Assembly (NCBI GenBank): GCA_036401755.1
Contig: DASWUD010000127.1
Span: forward strand, 1 to 16,307
Source: DASWUD01 sp036401755
Lineage (GTDB): Bacteria; Pseudomonadota; Gammaproteobacteria; Thiohalomonadales; Thiohalomonadaceae
Reading direction: 5' to 3'
DNA: 16,307 nucleotides
The position numbers and the translations under genes were made by a program. The notes beneath the pieces were generated by a model, which saw nothing but the letters and a program-made list of their open reading frames with translations, was not told the origin of the DNA and did not search any database. Below are positions 1 through 7,516 of this stretch, in pieces. Within the stretch, counting starts at the first letter, position 1. Each line of letters starts with the position of its first letter.

Positions 1-144
1 CCGGGAGCTCTTTACCTGCGCGAGGGTATGCATCAGTTCGTTGACGCCAAACGGGTCAGCGGCATGGGTTATCGTCGGCGCAATCAGTGTCAGACACAAA
101 GACAGGGAGCGCACCCAGGAAAAAGCTCTATTGCCAGACATCAT
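1..144 (-). CDS. LolA-like outer-membrane lipoprotein carrier (N-terminal fragment)
   Basis: The gene starts at one of two consecutive ATG codons (144 or 141) and runs off the left edge, so only 48 codons are visible. They encode a basic N-terminus, a hydrophobic stretch (SLSLCLTLIAPTIT) and an A-H-A-A-type cleavage region at about residues 25-29, which is a clear Sec signal peptide. The mature start (ADPFGVNELMHTLAQVKSSR) resembles the first helix of LolA-like carriers, where an L-x-x-L-x-x-x-x-S pattern precedes the beta-barrel half. LolA-like proteins are regular members of aryl-polyene clusters and are thought to help move the lipid-linked pigment across the periplasm. The start overlaps the end of the upstream acyltransferase by 17 nt, which suggests translational coupling. 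The assignment rests on the signal peptide, the helix pattern and context; the fold itself lies outside the window. Confidence 0.72.
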   Translation of the reverse strand, partial: MMSGNRAFSWVRSLSLCLTLIAPTITHAADPFGVNELMHTLAQVKSSR

Positions 145-1021
145 AAAAATTGAACCAGTTGTAGGGATGGCTACGGCAATAATGCTCCAGACGCGCCGCA
201 TAGCGTTGCACCATGGCGGCAATGGCCGCGTCACGTTCGCTGCGCGCCACCTGCCGCAGATCACCGAGATGTTCGATATAGACCTTATAACGATTGCCGC
301 CTTGATAGAGTCCCAGCATCAGCACCACCGGGTGGCCCAGCATGGCAGCAAGGCGAAACGGCCCGAGCGGGAAGGCCATCTTGCCGCCGAGAAAATCACA
401 GTGAACCATCTTCTCTCCAGAGATGGCGCGATCGGCCAGCATGCCGATACATTCACCACGCGCCAAGGCCTCCTGAATCTTCAGCATCGAATCGACACGT
501 CCAAGCGGGATCACCGACGGATTACCTTCGGGATTGATAGTGCTGAGAACCGAGCTGAGCTTGCGCGCATTCTCCTCATACATCACCATGGACACCGCGA
601 TCTGTCCTTGTTCGCGTCCCACCGCATGCAGTACCTCGAAGCTGCCCATATGGGCGCTGACAAGAAAGAAACCCTGCTCGCCTCCAACGACCTCCTGAAT
701 CACATCTGCCCCATGCAAACGAATATCAAACAGATTACTGCGTCCGCTCAAAAGAAAAACGCGATCAAGAATCGTCGAGGCAAAAAAGAGATAGTGGCGA
801 AAGATATCGAGCAGTGTGGCGCGCCGCCCCAGTGCGTGATGGAGATAGTCACGTGAGGCACGGCGTGCCTTCAAGGAAAACAGCACGTAGTAGACGCAGA
901 TGGGGTAGAGCAACAGGCGGGTGGCGGGGCGGCCAAAGGTGAGCGCAAACCAGACTATGAAACGAATCACGCCTACTGAGCTGCGTTCCGGGCGTGTCGC
1001 CCACTCCTGATCTACTTCCAC
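128..1021 (-). CDS. LpxL/HtrB-like lysophospholipid acyltransferase of the aryl-polyene cluster
   Basis: This 297-residue protein belongs to the LpxL/HtrB (lipid A late acyltransferase) family. The catalytic H-x4-E motif is seen as SAHMGSFEVL, with His124 and Glu129. Hydrophobic residues at about 18-50 (FIVWFALTFG, LLLYPICVYYVLF) form the usual N-terminal membrane anchor. The C-terminal YNWFNFYDVW is typical of the family (Y-x-W-F-N-F-Y-D-F/V). The N-terminal W-x-x-R-P-E-R-S is characteristic of cluster-encoded versions. The only usable in-frame start is GTG at 1021, because an in-frame stop lies just upstream; a G-rich stretch precedes it. In APE clusters such an enzyme is believed to transfer an acyl or polyene chain onto a lipid, fixing the pigment in the outer membrane; the actual substrates here are unknown. 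It lies 71 nt downstream of the ACP gene and overlaps the LolA-like gene. Confidence 0.88.
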   Translation of the reverse strand: MEVDQEWATRPERSSVGVIRFIVWFALTFGRPATRLLLYPICVYYVLFSLKARRASRDYLHHALGRRATLLDIFRHYLFFASTILDRVFLLSGRSNLFDIRLHGADVIQEVVGGEQGFFLVSAHMGSFEVLHAVGREQGQIAVSMVMYEENARKLSSVLSTINPEGNPSVIPLGRVDSMLKIQEALARGECIGMLADRAISGEKMVHCDFLGGKMAFPLGPFRLAAMLGHPVVLMLGLYQGGNRYKVYIEHLGDLRQVARSERDAAIAAMVQRYAARLEHYCRSHPYNWFNFYDVWQ

Positions 1022-1092
1022 ACAACCCCCACATCACAAATACGGCACGTCACAGCTACAGGGCGCGCAGTATATGACATTCCGCGTGCTGC

Positions 1093-1374
1093 TTACTTGG
1101 TGCGGTGTTGTTGAATATATTCGGCGAGGTTACGCAGGGAAGCGAAAATATGGTTGTTGTTCTCGTCATCCGCACGCAGTTGCACGCCGTACTGTCTGGA
1201 GAGGGTCAAGGAGATTTCGAGCGCGTCGATGGAATCGATACCCAGCCCGGCGTCACCATATAGCGGCGCAGAGGGGTCGAGCTCAGCGGGATTCTGCTCG
1301 AGATTCAGGGCGGATACGATGAGCTGGGCGAGCTCCTTTTCAAAGCTGGTCATTTCTGAGGTGTTGGTAATCAT
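1093..1374 (-). CDS. Acyl carrier protein 1
   Basis: A 93-residue acyl carrier protein. The phosphopantetheine attachment motif is GIDSID, with Ser48, followed by the usual helix II (ALEISLTLSRQYGVQLRADD). It has the normal size of a discrete type II ACP. Start at ATG 1374; a second ATG at codon 8 is possible because neither has a strong ribosome-binding site. It is first in the minus-strand operon with the LpxL-like acyltransferase and the LolA-like protein. Its sequence after the serine is very close to the ACP encoded at 3084-3353 (shared YGVQL-ADD, SLR-LA-Y, HR-K ending), so the two are recent paralogues. APE systems normally use two ACPs, one loaded with the aryl starter and one for the growing chain; which role this one has cannot be read from sequence. 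Confidence 0.93.
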   Translation of the reverse strand: MITNTSEMTSFEKELAQLIVSALNLEQNPAELDPSAPLYGDAGLGIDSIDALEISLTLSRQYGVQLRADDENNNHIFASLRNLAEYIQQHRTK

Positions 1375-1677
1375 TTAAGCGGGATGAAGTTGAATATGAC
1401 TCTTATATCAGAATAGCAGGCTACTGAGTTTCCCCGAATGTGTCAACGCTGAGGGGCCTCTCGTGTCTTGATGGTGCCTTGGCGCTGTGTCAGACTGCAC
1501 ATCACTTGGCCACTCCCCGGATCAATCGCCCAATGCGACAACCATTATTACAATTGGCATGCGCGTTGACGAAAAACCTATTGCACTGGTCAATTTCCTG
1601 GTGGCCGCACAGGCGCTGCGTCCCTTGCAGCAGCTGAATAATGCCACCTCCACCTGTCACGATAAGGGAACCGCATT
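1375..1677. promoter_or_regulatory. Divergent intergenic region between the ACP1 operon and the halogenase operon
   Basis: About 300 bp separate two divergently transcribed operons, so promoters for both must lie here or further in. The part next to the ACP1 gene (about 1385-1420) is AT-rich compared with its surroundings and contains TATA-like stretches on the minus strand (TATAAG, complement of 1402-1407), but I find no convincing -35 box at the right distance. The right half carries an open frame beginning at GTG 1487 or ATG 1559 and ending with a TGA that overlaps the halogenase ATG. It is either a small coupled gene of 40-64 codons or chance. No repeats, tRNA or other gene are seen. Confidence 0.45.
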
Positions 1678-2997
1678 ATGACGGAGCAGCCTCTTTCCCC
1701 GCAAAGCTGTGATGTATTGATCATCGGTGGCGGACCTGCCGGCTCCACGGCTGGCGCACTACTCGCCCAGAAGGGGTATCGGGTTGTCGTGATGGAGAAG
1801 GAGAAGTTTCCCCGCTTCCACATCGGCGAATCACTGCTCCCTACCAACAATGCCATTTTTGAGCAGCTGGGTGTCATGGAGCAGGTGGCGCGCGCCGGTA
1901 TCGTCAAAAATGCCGCCGAGTTCGACTCCATGTATCACGGCCGCAAGCAGCAGTTCTATTTCTCCGGTGCGTTGGGGCATAAATACACCTATGGCTTCGA
2001 GATCAATCGCGCCGACCTCGACCAGATCCTGCTCGACAACTGCCGCGCCAAAGGGGCCGAGGTACACGAGGAGAGCCGCGTTACCCAGGTCGATTTCTCG
2101 GATAAGGAAAGCGTGGCGATCACAGTCCGTCACCCGCACGGAGAACAGCAGTGGCGTGCCCGTTTCCTGATCGATGCCTCCGGCCGCGACACCTTCCTCG
2201 CCAACCGCTTCAAGTGCAAACAGCCCCACCCCAAACACGCCAGCGCCGCCATCTACGGCCATCTGGAGGGGGTGGAGCGTTTGTCGGGAAGCGATGAAGG
2301 CAACATCTCCCTATTCTGGTTCGAACACGGTTGGTTCTGGCTGATCCCGCTGCCCAATGGCATCACCAGCGTCGGCATGGTCTGTTGGCCCTATCATCTA
2401 AAGACCCGCAAGGGTGACCTGGACAGCTTTTTCTTCGAGGGGGTTTCCAGCTGCCCGCCGCTCGCCGCGCGCATGAAAAACGCCACCCTCACACGCCCGG
2501 TGACCGCCACCGGCAACTACAGCTACCTTTCCAGCCAGATGACCGGTGACCGCTATCTGCTGCTGGGGGATGCCTTCGCCTTCGTTGATCCGGTCTTCTC
2601 TTCGGGGGTGCTGCTCGCCATGAAGGGGGCTACCTTCGGTGCCGAGGCCGTGGATGGGTGTCTGCGCCAGCCAGCCCAGGCACAACGCCATCTGCGCCGC
2701 TTCGAAAAATTGGTCGTAAAAGGGTTGAAGGGATTCACGTGGCTCATCTATCGCATGACCACTCCCGTGATGCGCAACCTACTGATGACCCCCAGCAGCA
2801 AATACGATCTGGAGGCGGCCGTATTGGCCACGCTGGCGGGGGATGTCTATGACAATCCGGCGGCCCGTGCCAAGATGCGCGTGTTCAAGCTCATCTATTA
2901 CATCAAGAGCCTGGCCACCCTGCCCGACAGCATCCGTGCCTATCTACGCCATCAGCGACAGATCCAGCCTGAAACGGTGGAAGAGCAGGGAACTTAA
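1678..2997 (+). CDS. Flavin-dependent halogenase-like FAD oxidoreductase
   Basis: A 439-residue single-component FAD protein. The FAD dinucleotide motif GGGPAG is at residues 17-22 and the second flavin motif (LLLGDAFAFVDPVFSSGV) at about 295-311. It carries both marks of flavin-dependent halogenases: the W-x-W-x-I-P motif (WFWLIP, residues 219-224), which excludes monooxygenation, and a lysine (Lys77, in GIVKNAAEF) in the position of the catalytic lysine that forms the chloramine-type intermediate. FPRFHIGESLLP at about 44-55 is the form seen in halogenases acting on phenols or carrier-bound pyrroles rather than free tryptophan. Context fits halogenation of the phenolic head of the aryl polyene, as in brominated xanthomonadins, or of a resorcinol ring. 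Substrate and halide are inference. Start ATG 1678 with an AAGGGAA ribosome-binding site. It is first gene of the plus-strand block. An inactive or hydroxylating relative cannot be excluded. Confidence 0.87.
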   Translation: MTEQPLSPQSCDVLIIGGGPAGSTAGALLAQKGYRVVVMEKEKFPRFHIGESLLPTNNAIFEQLGVMEQVARAGIVKNAAEFDSMYHGRKQQFYFSGALGHKYTYGFEINRADLDQILLDNCRAKGAEVHEESRVTQVDFSDKESVAITVRHPHGEQQWRARFLIDASGRDTFLANRFKCKQPHPKHASAAIYGHLEGVERLSGSDEGNISLFWFEHGWFWLIPLPNGITSVGMVCWPYHLKTRKGDLDSFFFEGVSSCPPLAARMKNATLTRPVTATGNYSYLSSQMTGDRYLLLGDAFAFVDPVFSSGVLLAMKGATFGAEAVDGCLRQPAQAQRHLRRFEKLVVKGLKGFTWLIYRMTTPVMRNLLMTPSSKYDLEAAVLATLAGDVYDNPAARAKMRVFKLIYYIKSLATLPDSIRAYLRHQRQIQPETVEEQGT

Positions 2998-3046
2998 GCG
3001 CGCGCACTGGATTTCCAGATGCTGCTCACGGTTTTGCGATTAGTGA

Positions 3047-3052
3047 TACAAT
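3047..3052 (+). promoter_or_regulatory. Possible -10 box upstream of ACP2
   Basis: The 86-nt gap between the halogenase and ACP2 genes contains TACAAT, a five-of-six match to the sigma-70 -10 consensus, about 32 nt before the ACP2 start. No good -35 hexamer lies 16-18 nt upstream, so this is a weak candidate for an internal promoter of the polyene block. Confidence 0.25.
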
Positions 3053-3083
3053 TTCGCCACACAAATTAGCCCAGCAAAACTTC

Positions 3084-3353
3084 ATGGCAAACAGTCAAAC
3101 CCCCTTTGAACAGGAGGTTGCCGCCTGCATCGTGCAGGCGCTCAACCTCGACATTACCTCCGAGTCGATCGCGCCAGAACAGCCGCTGTTTCAGGAGGGG
3201 CTGGGCTTGGACTCCATCGACATTCTGGAGATCTCCCTCGCTGTTTCAAAGAGTTATGGCGTGCAACTGAAGGCCGACGATCCAGCCAATACCCAGACCT
3301 TTTCGTCGTTGCGCAGTCTTGCCAGCTACCTTGAAAAACACCGTTCAAAATAG
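3084..3353 (+). CDS. Acyl carrier protein 2
   Basis: An 89-residue discrete ACP. The phosphopantetheine site is GLDSID with Ser44, followed by an ILEISLAVSKSYGVQLKADD helix II region. It is closely related to ACP1 (1093-1374) across the C-terminal two thirds, including the HRSK/HRTK end. Start ATG 3084. The gene is separated by only 8 nt from the acyl ligase gene downstream, which suggests this ACP is the partner that receives the activated aryl acid. That pairing is inferred from position, not from sequence. Confidence 0.94.
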   Translation: MANSQTPFEQEVAACIVQALNLDITSESIAPEQPLFQEGLGLDSIDILEISLAVSKSYGVQLKADDPANTQTFSSLRSLASYLEKHRSK

Positions 3354-3361
3354 GTCTCCCT

Positions 3362-4699
3362 TTGACAGCAGCTCCGACACTGCCTCTGCTCAACCGCACG
3401 GGTAATGACCACCCTGTTGCCTGGCGCAACGGGGAGGCGGTCACCCTCGCGCAGTTTCTGCATGAGGTGCAGGAGCTGGCCGTGCAATTGCCGGAGAGAC
3501 GCTTTCTTTTCAACCTCTGCACAGACCGGTACCGTTTCCTTGCCACCTTCTGCGCGGCACTCTTGCGCGGCCAGACCAACCTGCTCCCCCCCAACCACGC
3601 GGAAAAGACCCTGGTGCAGATGCACACCCTCTATCCCGAGAGCTACGGCGTCAGTGACAAGGGGTTAAGCCTGGCTGGGCTCGACATCCTCCCCTACCCC
3701 GAGTTGTCCTGGGAGAGCCGCTCGCCCCTGAGCATTCCGCAGATACCCGGCGACCATACCGCAGCCATTGTCTTCACCTCGGGGAGTACCGGGGAGCCCC
3801 AGCCCCATAGCAAGCAGTGGGGTTCGTTGGTACAGGTGGCCCAACGGCAGGCGCAGCGGCTGGCACTCCCCCCCACCAGTCGCATCGTGGCCACCGTGCC
3901 ACCCCAGCACATGTATGGGCTCGAATCGAGCCTGATGATGCCGCTTCACAACGGCGGCACGCTCCACTCCGGCCAACCACTCTTTCCGGCAGACATTCGC
4001 GATGCGCTCAGCGAACTGCCCGGGCCGCGCGTGCTGGTCACCACACCGCTGCACCTGCGTATCTGTCTCGACGAGGGGATCGCGCTGCCTCCTCTGGCAC
4101 TAATCCTCTCGGCGGCCGCCCCCCTCAGCCAAGAACTCGCCCAACGCGCCGAGGAGGCGTTCGCTGCACCGGTACACGAGATCTACGGTTGCACCGAGGC
4201 CGGCGCCATCGCCGCGCGACGCACAGTGGCGGGTGAGGCGTGGCACCCCCTGAGCGGAGTGGCAATTCGCGGCACCGACACGGAGAGCGCCTGGGTGGAA
4301 GGTGACCATCTGCCCGGCCCCATTCCCCTCCAGGACATCCTCGCTTCCGCCCCAAACGGCATGTTCCGCCTGCTCGGTCGCAAGGCGGACATGGTCAACG
4401 TCGCCGGCAAGCGTGCCTCACTGGCGGCGCTTAACCGCCAGCTCTGTCAGATCCCGGGGGTGCGTGACGGGATCTTTTTCGTCCCCGACGACCAGCCTGG
4501 GGTGGCACAACGACTGATCGCCCTGGTGGTAGCCCCGGCGCTGACCGAGAGCGAGATTCTTGGGGTACTGCGCCAGCAGCTCGACCCCGCCTTCCTGCCC
4601 CGTCCGCTCTACAAGGTGGAGAGCCTGCCGCGCACCGCCACCGGCAAACTGCCGCGAGAAACCCTCATCCGGCTGCTCGGAGAGCTACACCATGGCTGA
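3362..4699 (+). CDS. Adenylate-forming acyl/aryl ligase (acyl-ACP synthetase, ApeH-like)
   Basis: A 445-residue ANL-superfamily enzyme, short because the N-terminal region is reduced, as in cluster ligases. Visible motifs: the phosphate loop TSGSTGEPQP (about 139-148), the adenine-binding YGCTEAG (275-281), the hinge region LLGRKADM (337-344) and the C-terminal ATGKLP with the catalytic Lys429. It should activate a hydroxybenzoic acid as the acyl-AMP and transfer it to the phosphopantetheine arm of an ACP, providing the polyene starter. The chorismatase at 9140-10204 is the likely source of that acid. The start is taken as TTG 3362, preceded by AGGT at short distance, because no ATG or GTG occurs earlier in frame in the gap. 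Its last codons overlap the dehydratase start by 8 nt. Confidence 0.9.
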   Translation: MTAAPTLPLLNRTGNDHPVAWRNGEAVTLAQFLHEVQELAVQLPERRFLFNLCTDRYRFLATFCAALLRGQTNLLPPNHAEKTLVQMHTLYPESYGVSDKGLSLAGLDILPYPELSWESRSPLSIPQIPGDHTAAIVFTSGSTGEPQPHSKQWGSLVQVAQRQAQRLALPPTSRIVATVPPQHMYGLESSLMMPLHNGGTLHSGQPLFPADIRDALSELPGPRVLVTTPLHLRICLDEGIALPPLALILSAAAPLSQELAQRAEEAFAAPVHEIYGCTEAGAIAARRTVAGEAWHPLSGVAIRGTDTESAWVEGDHLPGPIPLQDILASAPNGMFRLLGRKADMVNVAGKRASLAALNRQLCQIPGVRDGIFFVPDDQPGVAQRLIALVVAPALTESEILGVLRQQLDPAFLPRPLYKVESLPRTATGKLPRETLIRLLGELHHG

Positions 4700-5024
4700 C
4701 CTGCCCCTCTGGCGCACCATTGCGGCGAGCCATCCGGCGCTCCCTGGCCACTTTCCTGGCCATCCCATCGTCCCCGGGGTAGTGATCCTGAGCGAGGTGT
4801 GGGATGCCCTCTGCGCCAGTGCTGGCCGACCGCTGCGCTGCACCGGCTGGCCCAGCGTCAAGTTTCTGGCACCGCTCCATCCCAATGAACCTTTCACGGT
4901 AGAACTGGAGTTTACCGGCGTCGAATCCGCCCGCTTTACCTGCCGCAGCAGTGAGCGGCCGCTTGCCTCGGGGACAGTGCACTTCGCCGCACGCCCCGGA
5001 GCCGAGCAAGTTAATTCCGGATAG
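4692..5024 (+). CDS. FabZ-type hot-dog 3-hydroxyacyl-ACP dehydratase (ApeI-like)
   Basis: A 110-residue single hot-dog protein. The segment HFPGHPIVPGVVIL carries the FabZ/FabA active-site histidine in the H-F-P-G-x-P-x-x-P-G motif. The following VKFLAPLHPNEPFTVELEF is the usual beta-sheet region of the fold. It is shorter than housekeeping FabZ (about 150) but normal for the small dehydratases of aryl-polyene clusters. It would dehydrate 3-hydroxyacyl-ACP intermediates to the 2-enoyl form that is kept in the polyene. Start ATG 4692 lies inside the end of the ligase gene (shared ATGGCTGA), so the two are translationally coupled. A 103-nt gap follows before the ketosynthase. Confidence 0.87.
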   Translation: MADLPLWRTIAASHPALPGHFPGHPIVPGVVILSEVWDALCASAGRPLRCTGWPSVKFLAPLHPNEPFTVELEFTGVESARFTCRSSERPLASGTVHFAARPGAEQVNSG

Positions 5025-5127
5025 CCCAGGCTGGACAGCGACCTGCACCGCTGCGTAATGTGCAAAGCATGAACATATCCGGCAACCGAAATGAACCGTT
5101 TCAGCCTACTGAACCGCTGAGGAGATC

Positions 5128-6303
5128 ATGACCCCACTGTTCATCACCAGCTACACTGTGACCAGCGCGCTGGGTCACGGCAAGGCGGCCCATCAGCTAG
5201 CCCTGCGCCAGGATCAGAGTGGCCTGCGTGCCAACGATTTCGCCGACGCCCCGCTTACCACCTATATCGGCCGGGTGGAGGGGGTGGAGGCGATCGCGCT
5301 ACCTGCCGCACTGGCCCGCTTCGATTGCCGCAATAACCAGTTGGCCCAGCTGGCTCTGGAGCAGGACGGTTTTGCCGCCAGCGTCAGTGCCGCCCGGGCG
5401 CGCCACGGTGCACACCGCATCGCCGTGATCCTTGGCACCAGCACCTCCGGTATCCAGGCCAGCGAACAGGCTTACCGCCATCGCGATGCCAGTGGAGCAT
5501 TGCCTGACAGTTTCAGCTTCGAAACCACCCAGAGCATGAATTCGCTGCCCGAGTTTGTGCGCCATTATCTCGGGCTGGAAGGGCCGGCCTTCGTCATCTC
5601 CACCGCCTGCTCCTCCAGTGCCAAGGTCTTTGCCAGCGCCCAGCGTCTGATCGAAAGCGGCCTGTGCGATGCGGCCGTGGTAGGCGGGGTCGATTCCCTC
5701 TGCGCCATGACGCTGTATGGCTTCAATGCCCTGCAGTTGGTCTCCCCCGAACCGTGCCGTCCCTGCGACCGCGACCGCACTGGCATCTCCATCGGCGAAG
5801 GGGCCGGTTTCTTCCTGCTGGAAAAGCAGGTGTCCCACCTGTCTCTACTCGGCTATGGCGAGAGCAGCGACGCCTACCACATGTCCACCCCACACCCCGA
5901 GGGGCTGGGGGCGGCGCTGGCCATGGAGCAGGCACTCGCCACGGCGGGACTCTCCCCCGCGCAAATCGATTACATCAATATGCACGGCACCTCCAGCCGC
6001 ACCAACGACAGCGCCGAGGACAAGGGGATGCAGCGCATCTTCGGTACCGCCACCCCGTGCAGTTCCACCAAGGGGGCCACCGGCCACACCCTCGGTGCCG
6101 CCGGCGCGGTGGAAGCCGCCTTCGCCTGTCTTTGCCTGGAGCATGGCTTCATGCCCGGTATGTGCAACACCCTCACCCCCGATCCAGAGCTGGGCAGCGC
6201 GCTCCAGCTCCACGCCAAGGCCCGCCCGTTACAGCGGGTGATGAGCAACTCCTTCGGTTTCGGCGGTAACAACTGCAGCCTGATTTTTGGAGTAAACCCA
6301 TGA
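5128..6303 (+). CDS. Beta-ketoacyl-ACP synthase (FabF/KAS II type)
   Basis: A 391-residue condensing enzyme with a complete Cys-His-His catalytic set: Cys161 in STACSSSAK, His286 in NMHGTSSRTND, and His320 in KGATGHTLGAAGA together with Lys315. The C-terminal SNSFGFGGNN is the usual glycine-rich family signature. The length is slightly below FabF (about 410), as is common in aryl-polyene clusters. It should catalyse decarboxylative Claisen condensation of malonyl-ACP with the growing aryl-polyenyl chain. Start ATG 5128 has a good GAGGAG site 5 nt upstream. It overlaps the next gene by ATGA, and that gene encodes a short ketosynthase-like protein, so the pair may act as a heterodimer. Confidence 0.94.
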   Translation: MTPLFITSYTVTSALGHGKAAHQLALRQDQSGLRANDFADAPLTTYIGRVEGVEAIALPAALARFDCRNNQLAQLALEQDGFAASVSAARARHGAHRIAVILGTSTSGIQASEQAYRHRDASGALPDSFSFETTQSMNSLPEFVRHYLGLEGPAFVISTACSSSAKVFASAQRLIESGLCDAAVVGGVDSLCAMTLYGFNALQLVSPEPCRPCDRDRTGISIGEGAGFFLLEKQVSHLSLLGYGESSDAYHMSTPHPEGLGAALAMEQALATAGLSPAQIDYINMHGTSSRTNDSAEDKGMQRIFGTATPCSSTKGATGHTLGAAGAVEAAFACLCLEHGFMPGMCNTLTPDPELGSALQLHAKARPLQRVMSNSFGFGGNNCSLIFGVNP

Positions 6304-7085
6304 TCACCGTTCATGTGGCCGGCATCGGCCTGTGCGGACCGGGCATGGCCGATTGGCCGGCCGGGCGCGCCATACTGCGCGGCGAACTTTCGTTCTCCAG
6401 TGAACTGCCCAATCCGGCCCCGGCCATCCTGCCCGCCGCTGAACGGCGCCGCTGCGGCCAGGCCACCCGTTACGCACTGCAGGTGGCCCACGAGGCAGTA
6501 ACCGCCGCGGGAATAGCGCCTACCGAAGCCGCCGTGGTGTTCGCCTCTGCCGACGCCGATGGCGAAAACCTGCACTACATCCTGGAGTCACTCGCCACCC
6601 CCGAACACGAGGTCTCCCCCACCCGTTTCCACAACTCGGTCCACAATGCAGCCGCCGGCTACTGGAATATCGCCACCGGTGCCCACACCCCGGCAAACAG
6701 CATTGCTTGCTTCGACCACTCCTTCTCGGCGGGGCTGGTCGAGGCCGCCACCCAGGTGGTGACCGCAAACCGCTCCGTATTGCTGGTCGCCTTCGACCTC
6801 CCCTTCCCTTCGCCCCTCAACGAGGTGCGTCCGATAGTCGCCCCCTTCGCCACCGCGCTGGTGCTGACACCGCAGGCGACGGACTCCACCCTGGCGCAGC
6901 TGACCATCACCCTCGAAAGTCGTGGTGGGGAGAGTCGTTGTGCCCGCGCGGAGCTGGAAGAGCTGCGTCGTGGTAACCCTGCCGCACGCGCCCTGCCGTT
7001 GCTGCAGGCCATCGCCCAGCAACAGCAGCCGAGCTTGTTGTTTGCTTGGGGTGGTAATGATGTGCGCGTTGAGGTGAAGGGATGA
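6300..7085 (+). CDS. Short beta-ketoacyl synthase-like protein (PF13723 type; ApeC-like chain-length-factor candidate)
   Basis: A 261-residue protein resembling the N-terminal half of a ketosynthase: VHVAGIGLCGPG at the start, RFHNSVHNAAAGYWNIATG in the middle, then ACFDHSFSAGLVEAA. It lacks the C-terminal half with the two catalytic histidines, which is normal for the beta-ketoacyl-synthase-like family found beside ketosynthases in APE clusters. These proteins are thought to pair with a full ketosynthase and influence chain length. A cysteine (Cys137) sits where the active-site cysteine would be expected, but without histidines independent catalysis is unlikely. Start ATG 6300 overlaps the ketosynthase stop (ATGA) and its stop overlaps the next ATG the same way, so stoichiometric translation is likely. 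Confidence 0.83.
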   Translation: MITVHVAGIGLCGPGMADWPAGRAILRGELSFSSELPNPAPAILPAAERRRCGQATRYALQVAHEAVTAAGIAPTEAAVVFASADADGENLHYILESLATPEHEVSPTRFHNSVHNAAAGYWNIATGAHTPANSIACFDHSFSAGLVEAATQVVTANRSVLLVAFDLPFPSPLNEVRPIVAPFATALVLTPQATDSTLAQLTITLESRGGESRCARAELEELRRGNPAARALPLLQAIAQQQQPSLLFAWGGNDVRVEVKG

Positions 7086-7516
7086 GCCTCAGCCGGGAGG
7101 AGCTGTGCCGCTGCATCCCCCACGCCGGTTCCATGTGCCTGCTCAATGAGGTGCTCGACTGGGACGAGGAGCGCATCTTTGCCCGCGCCACCAACCACAA
7201 CGACGCCGATAATCCGCTACGCCACAGCAACCACCTGCCCGCGCTCTGTGCCATCGAATATGCCGCGCAGGCGATGGCCGTGCATGGTGCGCTGCTGGCG
7301 CAGGGTGGCGCGCCACGCATCGGCTACATCGGCAGCGTGCGCGATGTGCGCCTCAGTGTGGAGCAGCTGGATGGCATCCAGGCCCCACTGGAGATCGAGG
7401 CGGTCAAGCAGCTCGCCGATGAAAACCATTCGCTCTATGCGCTGCGCGTCAGCGCGAACGGCAAGGAGCTGATGACGGGGCGAGCTGCGGTATTTCTGCA
7501 ATCGGGAGAGAAGTGA
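7082..7516 (+). CDS. ApeP-type 3-hydroxyacyl-ACP dehydratase (hot-dog fold)
   Basis: A 144-residue protein matching the second dehydratase class of aryl-polyene clusters. Visible marks are PHAGSMCLLNEVLDWD near the N-terminus, NPLRHSNHLPALCAIEYAAQAMAVHGALL at residues 42-70, and GYIGSVRDVRL afterwards. The I-E-Y-A-A-Q-A-M-A-V-H-G helix is the strongest signature. It should remove water from the 3-hydroxyacyl-ACP made by the neighbouring ketoreductase. Two different dehydratases (this one and 4692-5024) are usual in these pathways. Start ATG 7082 overlaps the previous stop by 4 nt; its stop overlaps the ketoreductase start by 1 nt. Confidence 0.89.
   Translation: MSLSREELCRCIPHAGSMCLLNEVLDWDEERIFARATNHNDADNPLRHSNHLPALCAIEYAAQAMAVHGALLAQGGAPRIGYIGSVRDVRLSVEQLDGIQAPLEIEAVKQLADENHSLYALRVSANGKELMTGRAAVFLQSGEK

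Noticed and set aside
41..856. Long plus-strand open frame of 271 codons opposite the acyltransferase
   Set aside because: It is antisense to a gene with clear catalytic motifs, its translation has no recognisable family pattern, and such frames are common in GC-rich DNA.
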